A DNA stretch of 64,000 nt from Ancylostoma caninum (GCA_037903475.1 JBAJFG010000487.1:434001-498000); one strand, 5' to 3'. Counted from the stretch's first letter, positions 22,887 through 35,400 are shown. Numbers and translations: made by a program. The notes: generated by a model from the letters alone, not told the origin.

Positions 22887-25800
22887 TCAGATTTGAGAGG
22901 GCATTTCAAATAACCGAGCGACATCTTCAGCAATATTTCCACCGCTGGTAATATTACACTGTTGGAAACGATCTGTCAGAAGAGCGACCCGATCGCTTTC
23001 GCTGAGATTCTGCAATAGAATTTTTTTTTCTGAAACGAGTAGCCGTAACGTTAAGAAGGTTACTCACTCGAACCCGTGCCAGGTCATCAGGCGTCAGAAT
23101 TGAGAGCGCTCGAGAAGTTTCTACCGCTGGAGTGCCGCTTGCGAACGCTTTCATCACCTCGTTGAAGGAATTCTGGAGCACTGTGCGATCTGAGTCGTTG
23201 ATAGCCTGAAATGCTGGAAATATTATGAGACGTCATAGTATTATTCCATGATAATGTCTGCAGCACATGTATATACCCTATTCAGACGGTTCTACCTTGG
23301 AAATCTATAACAGTTTATTTTGGGTGGTGTATATAAAGCTAATCGAAAGTAAGCCACTTGTTAAGTGCTGGAGGTGGATATTTACCTGAAACATATATAA
23401 AATTGACGAATTTGCGGACTTGAGCGCTCCCAGCAGCCCCTACACGTCACGCGCTTGAGTCGCTGTTTTGCGTTGTCGTAATGGCTAATCATAGCGACAT
23501 CCGATGTTTTTTTTTGCCAAAAAGCCGCCAAATACGTTGAAAAGGTAAAAGTCACCACTATCAGCCATCACGGTTGCGCAAGATAATGACTCGGCGTGCG
23601 GCGCGGCTGCGCAGCTGTAGGCACTCAAGTCCGCAATTTCGTCAATTTCGTCTACGCCCACTTTGGAATAAATATATATTTTTCAAATAGTTTCCATTTA
23701 CGTAGTGAAATTTCGTTTCAACCTTAACAGCGACATTTACTTACCCCGAACTTTCCCAGGTAGAACAAGCGCTCAGCATTCGTGTCATTGAGGTTTTCCA
23801 TGAAGTTCAATTGGTCTTTATCAGCGCTCGACAGATCAGCAGTCACTGAAAGGTATATAGTTCTTACAATTAGCCGTCTGTTCTAATTACCGCATATGTT
23901 TTGTTGTTGGGGTAATCAAGCAATGGCAAACGGTCGTAGGCAGGCAGTAAGTTAGTTTTTGTCGGTACCTACCTCACGCAGACTTGCAGTAAATAGCTGC
24001 GTGCGTCAGAAATACGCAGTAATTTGCGGAAATTTTCCGTGAAAATCGATCAGTACAGCGTGTAAATTTTGGATGAGTGTAGTTCGCGGCAGCTGCAGAT
24101 GGTGCTCTCACACAAATGCAGCTAAAGTGAGCATCGATGGTGAGGTGTCTTCCGCGTACTCAGAAAGCACGCAGCGCGATCGCACCGCTCGCGCTGTGCT
24201 GGGTTTTCTTGATAGTTTTTCATTATATTTAATGTTAACTATCAAGAAAACCCTACAGTTTCTTGCCGCAGAGACGATTCTAGCGCGAGCAGCGTGTTCG
24301 CGCGATGTGCTTCACGAGTTCGCGAAAAACGCATCCTCATAGTCGCTCACTGTAAGTACTGAGAATTGGCTTACTTCCTGGTAAGTTCTCGGGATGCATT
24401 AAATGATTTTAGCAGTAGTAAGTCTCAAAAATAGCAGAAACCAATCATTTCCGCGTAAAGTTGTTATTTTAGCATCAAATAGCATGATATTGCACTCACA
24501 ATTCACTTCTGCCATAGCAACGAGCAGGTGATTTCAAACGCTTGCACAAAATATTTTCGTCTAACTGCTGTTTTCGTGTGAAAGACTGCACTCTTTGAAT
24601 TAATGTTTCATTTTGTGCTTGTTATATAAACTATAATATGAGAAGAGTTGCTGCACGAAATGGAAGTGGGAAGTACAGGGTCGCCGAAAATTACCCGTGC
24701 ACCTACCTAAAATTCAATAAAATTTTAGACAGGGACTGAGTTCTGACGAACACAATTCAGATATTAAGTAGCCCTCATGAGGGCAATGCACTAGCTGTGA
24801 CTTAGATTTTCATGTGCTGGCTTGCTAGAGTAGAGTAGTAGTACTTCCAAACACAATCCTGCCGAACTTTTTCATCCAGCATAGGGAATCGCTCTAGCCC
24901 ACATCGTTTTCGTACACATTAAACTTCACAGCTTGCTTACTTTTGTGAAGCAGGACCTCTTCTGTTCACTCCGAAAATTTGGGATCGAAAGATTCTGTTA
25001 TGCTATAGCAGCGGCACCAAATAGAGTGCTAGTTTTGTAAGCGAGAATCGGGCTATGGCGTATTTTAGCTTCGGAGCGCATGTATGCCCGCTGATAGAGG
25101 AAAATCCGAAAACTGTTCAATAACTATTAATCAGCAAAGGATGTACAAACTTCCCTTAAAATCTGAGCACAAGATGATTCACGGTAAAGTTTTAGGGTCA
25201 ATAAATAGGTGCATGGGTAATTTTCGGCCACCCTGTAAAATCAAGGATGGAATGGGTTAGTTTCGTGAAAAAAAAAACTCTACTCTTTTCCTTTCCCTAT
25301 ATTCATGTTTTATTCCAACTGCACTGGCATAGCTCCCCTCGCTTACAACCTAGTGAATTTATGTTAGTCCCAATTCTATTCACCCTATATTACTTCCCTT
25401 ATTCAATCTCGCCAGGTATATTGCTCCATTCGAAGGCGAGCGCAGATCTTTTTTCTCCTACAAAACATGCGTCCAAATGGCCACATTTGGCACGAATCAC
25501 TGGCCATGTAGTTCCACTTTTGCAGACCAGCCAGCCATGCATTTAATCCATTTGCACACGCTACCGGATATTTCCCCGTAATTCTATCCGACGAACAGTT
25601 GAATTATATCATAGTACTGAACTCGAGCCGTTAATTCACGAACTGAGCTCACAAACCTTGCTGAGCTATCTGTATCGCCGGTTCGAAATTGCTGATGTAC
25701 TGATAAACTGAGCTGAGTTCGTCAGGAGTACATAGTACGTGAGCCTGAAAACATTTTAAAGATAGAATCTTTGCATTTGGTGTGTAGAATCATATATTTG

Positions 25801-26355
25801 TTTAGAAAATGCTGGAATCATAATGTCTCTTTCATTTGCGATTATCACGTGAAATAGTTCCTCTACGAAAGGTGCGGAAGACATTTTGAGGTACCCTGTG
25901 CTATCGCAAACCTACCCTGCAAAACTAGCATTATGGCACGAAATGAACATGATATTCATGAGCAGCATGTCATACAACTCTCAAAGACAAAGTTCCAGCA
26001 AAAAAAGTTTTGATCCAGAGATTTTTGGGAAGGAAAGGGTTGGAATTACGTACACCAATTCTTCCCCCGACTATCTGGTCTTCAAGATGAGAACTAAGAG
26101 AAAGAGAGCGACAGACATGATCACGTTCGAGCATTATTCACACCGTATGTTCTTCAGAAGCAGTAGTAAATATATTAAATCCACAAAATTTTGCTGTTGC
26201 TTCCAGCTGATGTGCTTTTTTCAACTGAATTATTTATTGTACTCTATAAACCGCTTCAAAAGTGACTATATTTGTGTAATTGTGCCTACTGTCAAGTCTA
26301 CTCATCCGTCCTTCCCTCCCCCAGACATCGTGCACTTTCCTGTTCTCTCTCTCTC

Positions 26356-26408
<53 letters not shown>

Positions 26409-26966
26409 TTTGACGCCTCTCCAACTATCTTAGCTGATGGAACGGACCATAAACACACTTAATGCCTTCTGAGGGGACAACATGCGATCTACTGATCGAT
26501 AGGACTTTTTGATCTAGTCGAAGAAGTCCATCAGAGTGCAAAGAAGTTAAAAATTTATGTATCAGAAATCACCAGTGATACCTGTCCTTCTAGAACTTCT
26601 GCGATTTTATCTAGTCTCCCTGATCCCACATACTTGTCCAATGCTCGATTGAAATCCAAATTCACAGCACAGGCGAGTCTTAATTTCCCGAAGCATGACA
26701 GCAGTTCCGGAGAATACTCCTGAATTCTGTATCTGGTGTATGAAAGATAGGTTGAGAAAAATTCTCTAGCGAACCTGGTAACCCGACACTTGTGGCACAA
26801 TTGTAGAAGTCTGAAAGGCCGCAACTGGAGAAATAGGCGATAACCATGTGGGTGAAATAGTGCCAGTTGGCATGAAATCATCGGGAAATGAAGAAGACGG
26901 GAGAGAAGTAGACGGAAAGTCTTGTGCATGGACTATAAGGATGTTGACGAAGAACAGCACTAGCAT
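22887..26966 (-). CDS. Unrecognised secreted protein, about 259 residues
   Basis: Six exons join in frame: 26775-26966, 26582-26719, 25657-25744, 23745-23845, 23068-23205 and 22887-23009 with stop. The first encodes MLVLFFVNILIVHAQ, a signal peptide, then a Ser/Thr/Pro-rich stretch (DFPSTSLPSSSFPDD...). The rest is mainly helical with four cysteines (SCFGKLRLACAV, VLCTPDEL, RFQQCNI) and repeated Ser/Asp-rich turns (LSSADKDQL, INDSDRTVL, LTPDDLARV, LSESDRVALL), which hint at a repeated helical unit. No domain I know matches. The first intron uses a weak GTTCGC donor and is only 55 bases, so that junction is the least certain. The other donors include GTATCA, GTTTGT, GTAAGT and GTGAGT. The introns hold three inverted-repeat elements. 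Likely a nematode-specific extracellular protein; function unknown. Confidence 0.7.
23400..23648. mobile_element. Inverted-repeat element with 25-bp termini in an intron
   Basis: The left end AAATTGACGAATTTGCGGAC, continuing TTGAG, matches the right end CTCAAGTCCGCAATTTCGTC, continuing AATTT, with one mismatch. The GC-rich interior has no ORF. It lies in the 23206-23744 intron of the secreted-protein gene. Confidence 0.8.
23990..24350. mobile_element. Diverged inverted-repeat element with a perfect internal hairpin
   Basis: GGGTTTTCTTGATAGTT (24201-24217) pairs perfectly with AACTATCAAGAAAACCC (24237-24253). Outside these, AGCACGCAGCGCGATCGCAC resembles the inverse complement of the right flank near 24276-24310. 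The left part (GCTGCGTGCGTCAG, then a GGAAATTTTCC block) resembles the element at 42934-43185, so the two are probably related. The outer limits are approximate. Confidence 0.6.
24674..25237. mobile_element. Tc1/mariner-like non-autonomous element, TACAGGGT termini
   Basis: The 564-base unit starts TACAGGGTCGCCGAAAATTA and ends with the inverse complement of TACAGGGTGGCCGAAAATTA. The arms extend for about 30 bases and TA sits at both ends as expected for a TA target. There is no transposase reading frame inside, so it is a deletion derivative or MITE. It lies in an intron (23846-25656). Confidence 0.8.
26344..26406. repeat. CT dinucleotide microsatellite
   Basis: About 60 bases of nearly pure (CT)n with one CCCT interruption, inside an intron of the secreted-protein gene. 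It creates artificial Ser-Leu or Arg-Glu repeats in the open frames that cross it. Confidence 0.95.
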
Positions 26967-28000
26967 TGCTTTCGCGTGAAATACCCGATCTTTGCGGTGA
27001 ATAGAGGGAAATGTCAGACGGTTGTAGTAGTTTTGGCGTTTACACGGAGATTATCTCGCAGAAAAAAAATAATGAGCTGAAACGGTCGAGTTCTGAAAAA
27101 CAGTAAATAACGGTGATTGACGTGGCCACGAGCTCGCGATCAATTATCTACCGTGCATCGCTCGCTCGATCCGGATATCGAGGAAAATCAGTTCGTAGCT
27201 GACAGACGCATCAAATAGTTCAGTCGCATTGCTGTAATTGCACTTTGCGTGCCGTCAACTGTAAATAGTAAACAATATCGGCGTAAACGACATATATGGT
27301 GGAGTTTTTACGTCAGCGTTAGACCTGCTGGGATAGAATTCATCAGCGAATAACCAAGCTAAGCCCTGGTTAGCAAATCACTTTCACGTCCTGCGTCCAT
27401 TACATCATGTAGTCTATAAGAAACCAGTCGCGCTACTAACTGTTGCTTACGTGGTTAATAATAACGGAATGGAAATGGAAACGTTTGGCATTGTTTTTTT
27501 TGAGAACTTAGTGATGCTGTGTGATCTTAACTCCTGGTAGTGTGATAGCTGTCCCTAGCAATTTACGATAAACAACTTGAAATCTATCACTTTATGCTCT
27601 TTATTGATGCATTTGTTACTTTTCATTTTGGCCAAAACAGCCTGGTAACCTGTTAGGTAGCGGTTATCTCCTCATCACAATGAACAAGGTCAAATAGTTC
27701 AGGAAAAGAATGCAAAGTAAGAATATGTTATTTCATCATTTACTAAAATTTATGTTGGAAAGCATTCTTTGCTCAATGTGCTCAACATCAAAGCGTTAGG
27801 CTCCTAAAGGTTATTTCTGTCTTCTTCACAAGCTACAGAGGTTGTCAATCGTTACTGCACACCTGAAAACAAGCCCGCATCGCACTGTCTACGCAGCGCG
27901 GCAGACCACTTGGGCGATGTGGTTATCAGGCGTTGGTGCTTTGCCCATAGATTTCACTGCTAATTTCTTTATGTGTGATCATTCCTGCGGTCTCTTAACC

Positions 28001-28137
28001 TGGAGCGCGCACTGCAGATCACGCTCCAATCCAACGCGCCGGCATTTACGAGGAGCCGATCACTTGCTGCTAACGAACGGAGAGCTCTTGCTACGTCACC
28101 GCGTTCGATTGGAGCATGATCTGTAGTGCGCGTTCCA
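28001..28137. mobile_element. Inverted-repeat element with 38-bp arms
   Basis: The left arm TGGAGCGCGCACTGCAGATC continues ACGCTCCAATCCAACGCG. The right arm, 28100-28137, is its near inverse complement, ending CTGTAGTGCGCGTTCCA. The loop is about 60 bases and non-coding. MITE-like. Confidence 0.8.
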
Positions 28138-29490
28138 GATGATTGGACTATACATGCACTCGCGAAACACTCGTCTTGTTGGATTTGAAGGGTTCCACCT
28201 TACCACATGCTTCTGTAGCTGCTTCCATACGAGTTCTATGAGAACGGAAGTTTCAAATTTTTTCCCCCTAAAATTGTCTCTAGCTGCTGAATTAGCTCAC
28301 GACTTGGAGATGATTTAATTCATATGTAGTAATTTCTTTAGATCTTTGAACTGAGCGGTTGACACTATTGCGAGTGAAAGACTAGTAGTTAAAATTGCCG
28401 GTGATTGTTGTGTCATGACCTTGCAGTTCAGCTGGGTTTTTATGCCGTTTTTGTTGGGTTGTTATCCTGTATAGCGATTGAGTATAAAACTTCTCTGTCG
28501 TTATACTTTAATGCTGCAGAAATCAGCATAGTCCCCATTCATATCGTGACAATAATTGATAGTTTGAATGGTCTAAGTTAAAAAAACACGTGAGCTAGCC
28601 TTTCTACCTGACGAGTTAGCCAGACCTACATCTCTGGATCCTTGTTCCGCATTATCAGCAATATCCCATATATTACAGCGGAACGTATTTAATGTTTTGA
28701 GCTATGTTTCAGTATTTCAGACCTGTTGGCCACTATGATGAGTTATTTAGCTCCTGCTTCCTTCTTCCCTTGCAAAATTCTGCTTGTCTGTTTGTTCTCG
28801 TATTACATATCGAAAAATGGGTTTGATCACTAGTCTCATGTCACGGTGGGATGCATCCACAGGAGACTCAATTAATTCTGTTTACTTATCGCCTCGAAAA
28901 ACTTGTAGATAATAAAACACTGGGTGGTAATTCAGGTGCATGCAGTTTTTCCTCACATCAGCCTATTCGCAGTCACTGTGGAGAATATGAACGTTAATTT
29001 CTCTCAGGCTATATTCAGGCCGCGTCAGTCTCAAATCAATTTAAATGAAATGACAATGTAAGTGATAATGGTAGTGAAAATGATGCATATCGATCCATTC
29101 GAGCGATAGCAATGGCTACCTAAAAAAAGAACTGCTACCATCGAAGAAAATCTATCGATCATAGCACATTCCTGCTATTGTATTCATTTATTTTTAGCAA
29201 ATTATTGTCGTAATACCAAGGGGCACTTTTTTCATAAGAACGCATACAGCAGTGGCAAAAGGCCAGCTGCTCGACTAGGATGATGGTTCGATCCCTCGCC
29301 CCTGATCCACTAAGACAGCGATCCTCCCGTGATCGATGAACTAACAAATTTGTTGCTCACAACTTATCCGAGTTAGAATCGCAATTAAGCTCATGGTTCA
29401 CCTAGACACCTCGGTAATGAACCCAACAACCTTCCTGGATAGGTGGTGCAGATTGCATTAAGTGATCTTCATCACGTGTTCCCACACAAT

Positions 29491-29862
29491 TGTGCAGCAG
29501 TAATAAATACAACCACAACAAAAAGGGTCACGGACGACCCCAAATCCTGCAACCATTACGATGCTGGAACCGAGGGAATTAAAAAGGAGAATCCAAGAAT
29601 CCACTGTCTTTTTGTTGTGTAATAAAAGAGTAATTGAGTGGCCAGGGCCGGAATAAAAGGCGCCCAGGATTGTCTTGGGGGAAGTCCTCCCTTCCTCCTT
29701 CCTTGTCCGCTATGTTGTAGTTCTCTCTATCCCTGAGATGCCATTTCTCTCCTTTTTCTTCTTCCGGTGTCTCTGGTATCCTCTCTTGTGAAATGTTGTG
29801 ATGTGGCTGGCCTAATAAATGGTGTGGGTACGTGTTGGAAACACAATAGAGAAAGAAAGACT
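29491..29862 (+). repeat. Left terminal direct repeat
   Basis: This 372-base copy carries two short insertions relative to the right copy (about 17 bases near 29507 and a similar one near 29550). Confidence 0.85.
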
Positions 29863-30338
29863 GGTTCCGGCGCTTTTTTCCATAGGCTGGGGGCAATACA
29901 TAAAGACACGCGAACCCCTGTAGGATAACACCGCACTAGCACGCAGCGACTGATCAGGCAACAATCGAGGTGAGATTTTCGCCATCCCTCCACCCCCCTC
30001 CTACCTCGCTAGTGTCTGGCTATAAGACGCGTAACTCCCCCTCCTCTGCTCCTAATCGGTTAAGAATACAACTCTGGACATTAGGGGGAACTAAAATGTA
30101 GGAACCTTTTTTTGATCTCGAGGAGCAGACAAAACCTGGCCAGGTAGTGCAGCTCCCATTTTTTTGCGAGCACTTTTTGAAAAATGCGCATGGAAGAAAA
30201 AAAACTAGTAGCCAGAGAAAAAAAAACAATAAAAGAAAATGTAATTTTTCAGATCATGGGGGGATACGAGCTCCTCAAGTACCTGAACAAACAAGAAAAA
30301 TCACACTTGCCCGACAAGCCGAACGAGGAAACAAGAGA

Positions 30339-30842
30339 ATGGCGGGAACGCCAGATGAAGAACCTGCACCGCCAGTCGCCAATAGCCCGCTAATCATTGT
30401 TTATTACCTCCCATGGTTGATTCAGTCTCTCAGCCGGAAATTCATGGGGGAATTACACCATCATATCATAGAACAATGGATACGCCGCATACTTGACCTC
30501 TCCATGACCCTATATAACGGCTCGTGCGGCGACGAAATTGACTTCAGGAATAACTGGGCACTGCGAACCGATGTGAGCGCGAGAAGCTACCGCTTCCCGT
30601 GCAAATATTGTGAGGTTCGCCCCCACACCCTCGAAAACCATCTCGAGGAGCGGTTCGGGGCGAGCCTCCGCTACCCCAAGACGCCGCTTCTTGAAATCAG
30701 GGGGAGAGGGTGCCCACAGGCGTTCGCCTTAGAGCCGGTTTGGGTTATCCTACCGCGCCTTCCCCCCACCCTACTGTACCCACCCCCTCTACCGTACTGT
30801 GTGGAGATTGCCACAAGAGGACGATGGGTATTTTCGCCATAA
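30339..30842 (+). CDS. ORF of the LTR-like unit with a Cys2His2-like motif
   Basis: A 167-codon frame from MAGTPDEEPAPPVA that can extend upstream to 30147. Around 30597-30640 it encodes CKYCEVRPHTLENH, a CX2CX4HX4H arrangement like a gag zinc knuckle or small zinc finger, followed by a basic and proline-rich tail. A second frame, 30256-30393 (MGGYELLKYLNKQEK...), overlaps its start. A third, 30799-31083, overlaps its end, begins MWRLPQEDDGYF and contains an acidic EDPEDTDSSDGSDQESSGTE. Three protein-like frames in 830 bases suggest splicing, frameshifting or decay. No family assigned. Confidence 0.45.
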   Translation: MAGTPDEEPAPPVANSPLIIVYYLPWLIQSLSRKFMGELHHHIIEQWIRRILDLSMTLYNGSCGDEIDFRNNWALRTDVSARSYRFPCKYCEVRPHTLENHLEERFGASLRYPKTPLLEIRGRGCPQAFALEPVWVILPRLPPTLLYPPPLPYCVEIATRGRWVFSP

Positions 30843-30982
30843 ACCTATTAAACAACCAACCCCCTCATTCCAGCAGACAGCATACCAGTGGTACCAAGGA
30901 ACCGAGGACCCGGAGGACACGGATTCAAGCGACGGTAGTGACCAAGAAAGTTCCGGGACGGAAATTCAAAACAACCGTGGGA

Positions 30983-31324
30983 TGTGCAGCAGTAATAAGG
31001 GTCACGGACGACCCCAAATTCTGGAACCAAGGGAACTAAAAAGGAGAATCCAAGAATCCATTAATTCTCTTTCTGTTGTATAATAAAAGAGTAATTGAGT
31101 GGCCGAGGCCTGAATAAGAGGCGCCCCGGATTGTCTTGGGGGGAAGTCCTCCCTTCCTCCTTCCTTGTCCGCTATGTTGTAGTTCTCTCTATCCCTGAGA
31201 TGCCATTTCTATCCTTTTTCTTCTTCCGATGTCTCTGGTATCCTCTCTTGTAAAATGTTGTGATGTGGCTGGCCTAATAAATGGTGTGGGTACGTGTTGG
31301 AAACACAATAGAGAAAGAAAGACT
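30983..31324 (+). repeat. Right terminal direct repeat
   Basis: This 342-base copy is co-linear with 29491-29862. The last 200 bases are the best conserved. The acidic ORF of the interior runs into it and stops at 31083. Confidence 0.85.
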
Positions 31325-32468
31325 ATCCCCATTGGTTAAGGTCATCTTACTGCAGTTTCACTCGCGTATCCGTTCTCACCCATAGATAAAAACTTGGACA
31401 AAGTTACAACAACAACGGTGATGACCTTACACAATTTGTCACCTTCAGAATGCCTAATTTTGAACCTTCCGGACCCTCAAGTCGGCTAGCAGCTAGTGCA
31501 ACAGCGACACCCACATCATCTTCGATGTTGTACAATACTCAGTATTAAATTCATAGAGAATCTTCATTGGCATTCATTTCAAATGTGAACATGTAAGGCG
31601 AAGAACAGTCATGGATGAAAGCTTAAGCAAACTGATGTCGACCCAACATAGGTCATACACCGATTAATAACGACCCGTAAACAAGTGGCTGCAGTTGGAG
31701 AGGTACCCGACGATGCTCGACCCCTGCTCGGCTCAGCTCATCCTAAGAAAGGAGGTGTTCTTCCACTAGGATACCCCTCTAGGAAGAGTCTAGGAAGCAG
31801 AGGTCGAGCGGCTCCGGGTCCATTCTCCTCAACGAACCCATAAAGCGCATGATATAGTCCAATTAAGCGGACGAAGACAAAATTTAGTAGCAAAAAATGG
31901 CACTACGGCATCTCCCTGTCACAATGGAAGGGAAGATGATCTTATGATGCAGGTAGTAGAGATGCCTCGAGCAGGAAAACACAAAAGAAAAAAACAATGA
32001 GCATAAACATAAGAGATTCGTGTAAGGGTTAAAAAATTACAAAGAGAAGCGTGTGTCCGTGTTGGGGGGAGGGGGCAGTTTTACGGAAGTAAAAGTGTAG
32101 TTGATACAACGAATGAGCCACAAACTGTGAAGCTTAACAATCAATCAGTCAATCAATTAAATCACAGGTATCGTCAACCGGAACCAAAATACCGCACTCG
32201 TAGCAGAAGAAAAAAAAAAAAGAAAATGAACAGCCTAACGACGTTAAACGAACACACATGACAAACTACTTAACTAAGGGGGGGGGGGTGTATTTTAAGT
32301 AATGTGGAGGCACGCACTGTTAAAAACAAGACGAGATGAGAGAACATTGGACAGGATGGACTCAAACGTCGTAGAGGAGACAACAAATAAATAGTATATA
32401 TGTAGAATAATTTGAGCTATTGTTTTGACCCAGCAGCAAAGCTGAATTCGCAACGAGAATATACGTTT

Positions 32469-35400
32469 CTATACTGTTTGAACGTCTTTGTTAACTATAT
32501 AAAATTGATCTTTTCGGCCACACATCCCAACTAAGACCGCAGCATTCTCTATGATCACGTTGAACGGAATCGTCATTAAAGCCCCAGTTAAGTAGAGCAC
32601 CAGTCGCCAGGCACTGTTCCTGTAAACGTAAAGATTTAGAAAACAGCTAGAAAAAGTCAAATATTCTATAAATGAAAACCAGACATGGTGGTACCCGCAT
32701 CAGCAAAAGTTGCAGAAAGCATCTGTTACAAAAGAAACCATAACCACATCTGCTTTGTTATTGCTTATATTTTGAGAGCAAGTCAATAGTGAAAATGGCG
32801 CATTACGACGAAAAAAAGAGGGCGGAGTCACTGCTATACGATTGGTACATTCATACGCCTCCAATCCCTCCTCCATTGACGTCTATGTTTGTAACATAAC
32901 CACATCTGCTTTGCAATTGCACGTGAACAGGGGACCAGTTGACACTGAAGAGCGGGTGAGGTGACTGAATGCACCAATCACACAACAAGAGCTCCGCCCC
33001 CTTTTCTTCACGACGTGCCACAGCAGGCACATGCTTCTACGAATAGCTTAGTCTTACCACTGCGCAAATATGAAATCTTTGAAACGCCAAGCGTCCCACT
33101 AATGGAGATAGAAAAGGAAGCCAAAATCCGAAAGCCCCATTTGCTAGCTGATTCAGTACTACACATGATTCTCGCAGCACATAAAAATATCACATTTCAC
33201 TAATAATAAGCTGGCCTATGGTGTACTGCAGGGGATACATGAAAAATTCAAAAAAAAAAAAACTCAGGAAGTCCTGTGACCTCTCGCAACAAACGGTTCC
33301 ACAAACCAAGCAAACTGGAATTCAACTACCCTCTACCTACCTGTATTTATGCGAGAATGACTTCACCACTCCGAATATATACATGTACAAGTTGATAGCA
33401 CCAACGAAAGACAGTGCGAAATCAAATGGAAGGCAACGAGGAAGCGGGAATAGAGGGCAGAGGAACACCTGCAAGTGGACACCCTTTCTTGCTTACTGAA
33501 CCACTTCATTAATTAAACAATCCCTATAGGGCAACTTTATTACCTGTAGAGATGTCAACGGCATCGTAGCCCACGCGTATAATGACAGTGCAAGTAGCGC
33601 CTAAGTCATTTTAGTTAATGACACTGTTAACAAATAAAACTATCGAAGTTACCTTGTGTGTCAGTGCAATTCGCGGTGAGTGAACCGTGAGAAGAATTCC
33701 TTGCAGCCATCGTTTTCGCTGTTGCAGAAAATCCCACATAGTGAAGGGGCTTTTCTCGTGCATCTCGCCTGGAAAATATGGGTATTTCGGCAAGTAAACA
33801 AGAAGTTCAGAGGAAAAAAAGATGAAAGAAAACCGCATTCTTCCTCAGGAAGAGGTGCTTTTTCTATGCAACTGTTGATTAATTCCAACCCTCAGAGCTT
33901 TTTTACACTCATCAAATAACTAAAGAAGAAACATGACTCATCAGAGGTAGCGTAGATTATAGCAGTAACCGAAAAGTAAACTAATAAAGAGGTATGATTC
34001 ACTGCAAGGCGCAAAAGTGATAAAACCCAGAAAACACTAATAACAACACGGGTGATCACTAGATAAACAAGCTCGAGTGTAGAACGGAAACATGATCAAA
34101 TACCACCACAAAGGCCTATCAGTAGCGAAGGTGATTACGGCATTACGGCGGTGATTACGATCGAGGAGTAAATATTGATGCAGATACAAGCATACAAGTT
34201 ATGGTAGATTACTCATTTATTTTTGTTCCATCACGACCAAGATTTTCAATTATTCTCTAAATTTTGATTGGTTTTCACACTTATCGCCTAAGGTAAACTA
34301 AAAAAGATCCCAGTGAAGAAGCCACCATGACCCATAAAGTTCCTGAAACCTTTACTCTCCGAGATCTACTTTTTGAAAGAATTAATCTTAGTTTTAAATC
34401 TTGACAAAAAATACGTGTATCCTCCACTCGGCTATGCGTCAAATGGATAAAAAAGCGCACAGTCAAATGACCGACCTTCTATAAAGTCGAACGTGTACCC
34501 GTGTTTCATTGCGATCATCGAGAAAAAACAGTCTTCCGCTATTGACCCCTCCATTCCATGGTCATAGGAGACATTCCGTTCCGCCGCAACCTTCAATGTC
34601 AAAGCACTTTGTCGCGCTTCGCCAGAACGCCTCATTATCGTTAATCATTCAACGACTCACTTGTGTCACGACGAACGAACCCTTCCAGCCGAACAGCGGT
34701 TTGTGGAACAGTTTGAACTGCAGTCTTAGTTTGCCCATATCGTCAGCAACGCTAAAATCGGAAGAAAATCAATAGAAATGAAAACGAATAAGAAAGAAAC
34801 ATAATCAAGTGGAGAACAACAGCAAAGAAGAGAACATTTTTAAACTATTCCTACCGAAATGAGTCAGACAGCGTCGTCAGCCAATTCACAATTTCTCCGC
34901 TGGCATAGGTGATTACGCCCTGACCGAACTGATGTTGACCGTCCTCACAAAAGTTTAGGATACCACATATCTGAATAGATAAAAAATCATTTAGAAAAGG
35001 GGATTTACTTCAGCACAGGCATAACTTCTCTTATTGGCAAGCGGGTTTCTTTCGTGTAATGAATTCCCAGGCAACAAACAGATGACGATAGGGAAACAAG
35101 ATTAACTACACTAGCGAAACATGGGATCATTGTGCATGTATTCTAGAATACGGAACCCTTCAGAACGACATATGACGCTGCCAACTAATTTGTCCGCGTA
35201 AAAATGCAAGTTGGGAATGAATGGCCACAATCCGGACCGTTCGGGGTATGGCACAATGGAAATGAAATGATGGCATAACTCGAACCGTTCGGATTTTGCC
35301 ATTCATTCTCTACTTTGCATTTCTACTAAGACAAATTAGTTGGCAGCGTCATATATGCACAAAAAATGCCTTGTCACTGGCTGAATTTTGGAACCAAAAA

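Larger units (their letters stand above)
29491..31324 (+). mobile_element. LTR-like unit: direct terminal repeats around overlapping small ORFs
   Basis: Two direct repeats, 29491-29862 and 30983-31324, both run from TGTGCAGCAGTAATAA to ACACAATAGAGAAAGAAAGA and differ by about a dozen substitutions plus small indels. Each contains AATAAAAGGCGCC/AATAAGAGGCGCC (promoter-like) and CCTAATAAATGG (polyadenylation-like). TGGTTCCGGCGC directly follows the left repeat where a tRNA primer-binding site would lie. The 1.1-kb interior has no reverse transcriptase or integrase, no clear polypurine tract, and I see no matching target duplication. It is best read as a non-autonomous LTR retroelement (TRIM/LARD-like); a repeated viral or other unit is an alternative. 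Confidence 0.65.
26967..32468. other. Intergenic region with a foldback and an LTR-like unit
   Basis: This 5.5-kb gap lies between the 5' end of the secreted-protein gene and the 3' end of bre-3. It holds an inverted-repeat element (28001-28137) and the direct-repeat-bounded unit 29491-31324. The rest shows no exon I can name. A G-run lies at about 32279-32288. Confidence 0.5.

Noticed and set aside
25886..26413. 175-codon open frame on the plus strand
   Set aside because: Its C-terminal third is the CT microsatellite and it lies in an intron of the minus-strand secreted-protein gene, with no homology or splice context.
29258..29312. tRNA-like B box, GGTTCGATCCC
   Set aside because: No convincing A box, anticodon stem or acceptor pairing can be drawn around it; at most a SINE or tRNA remnant.
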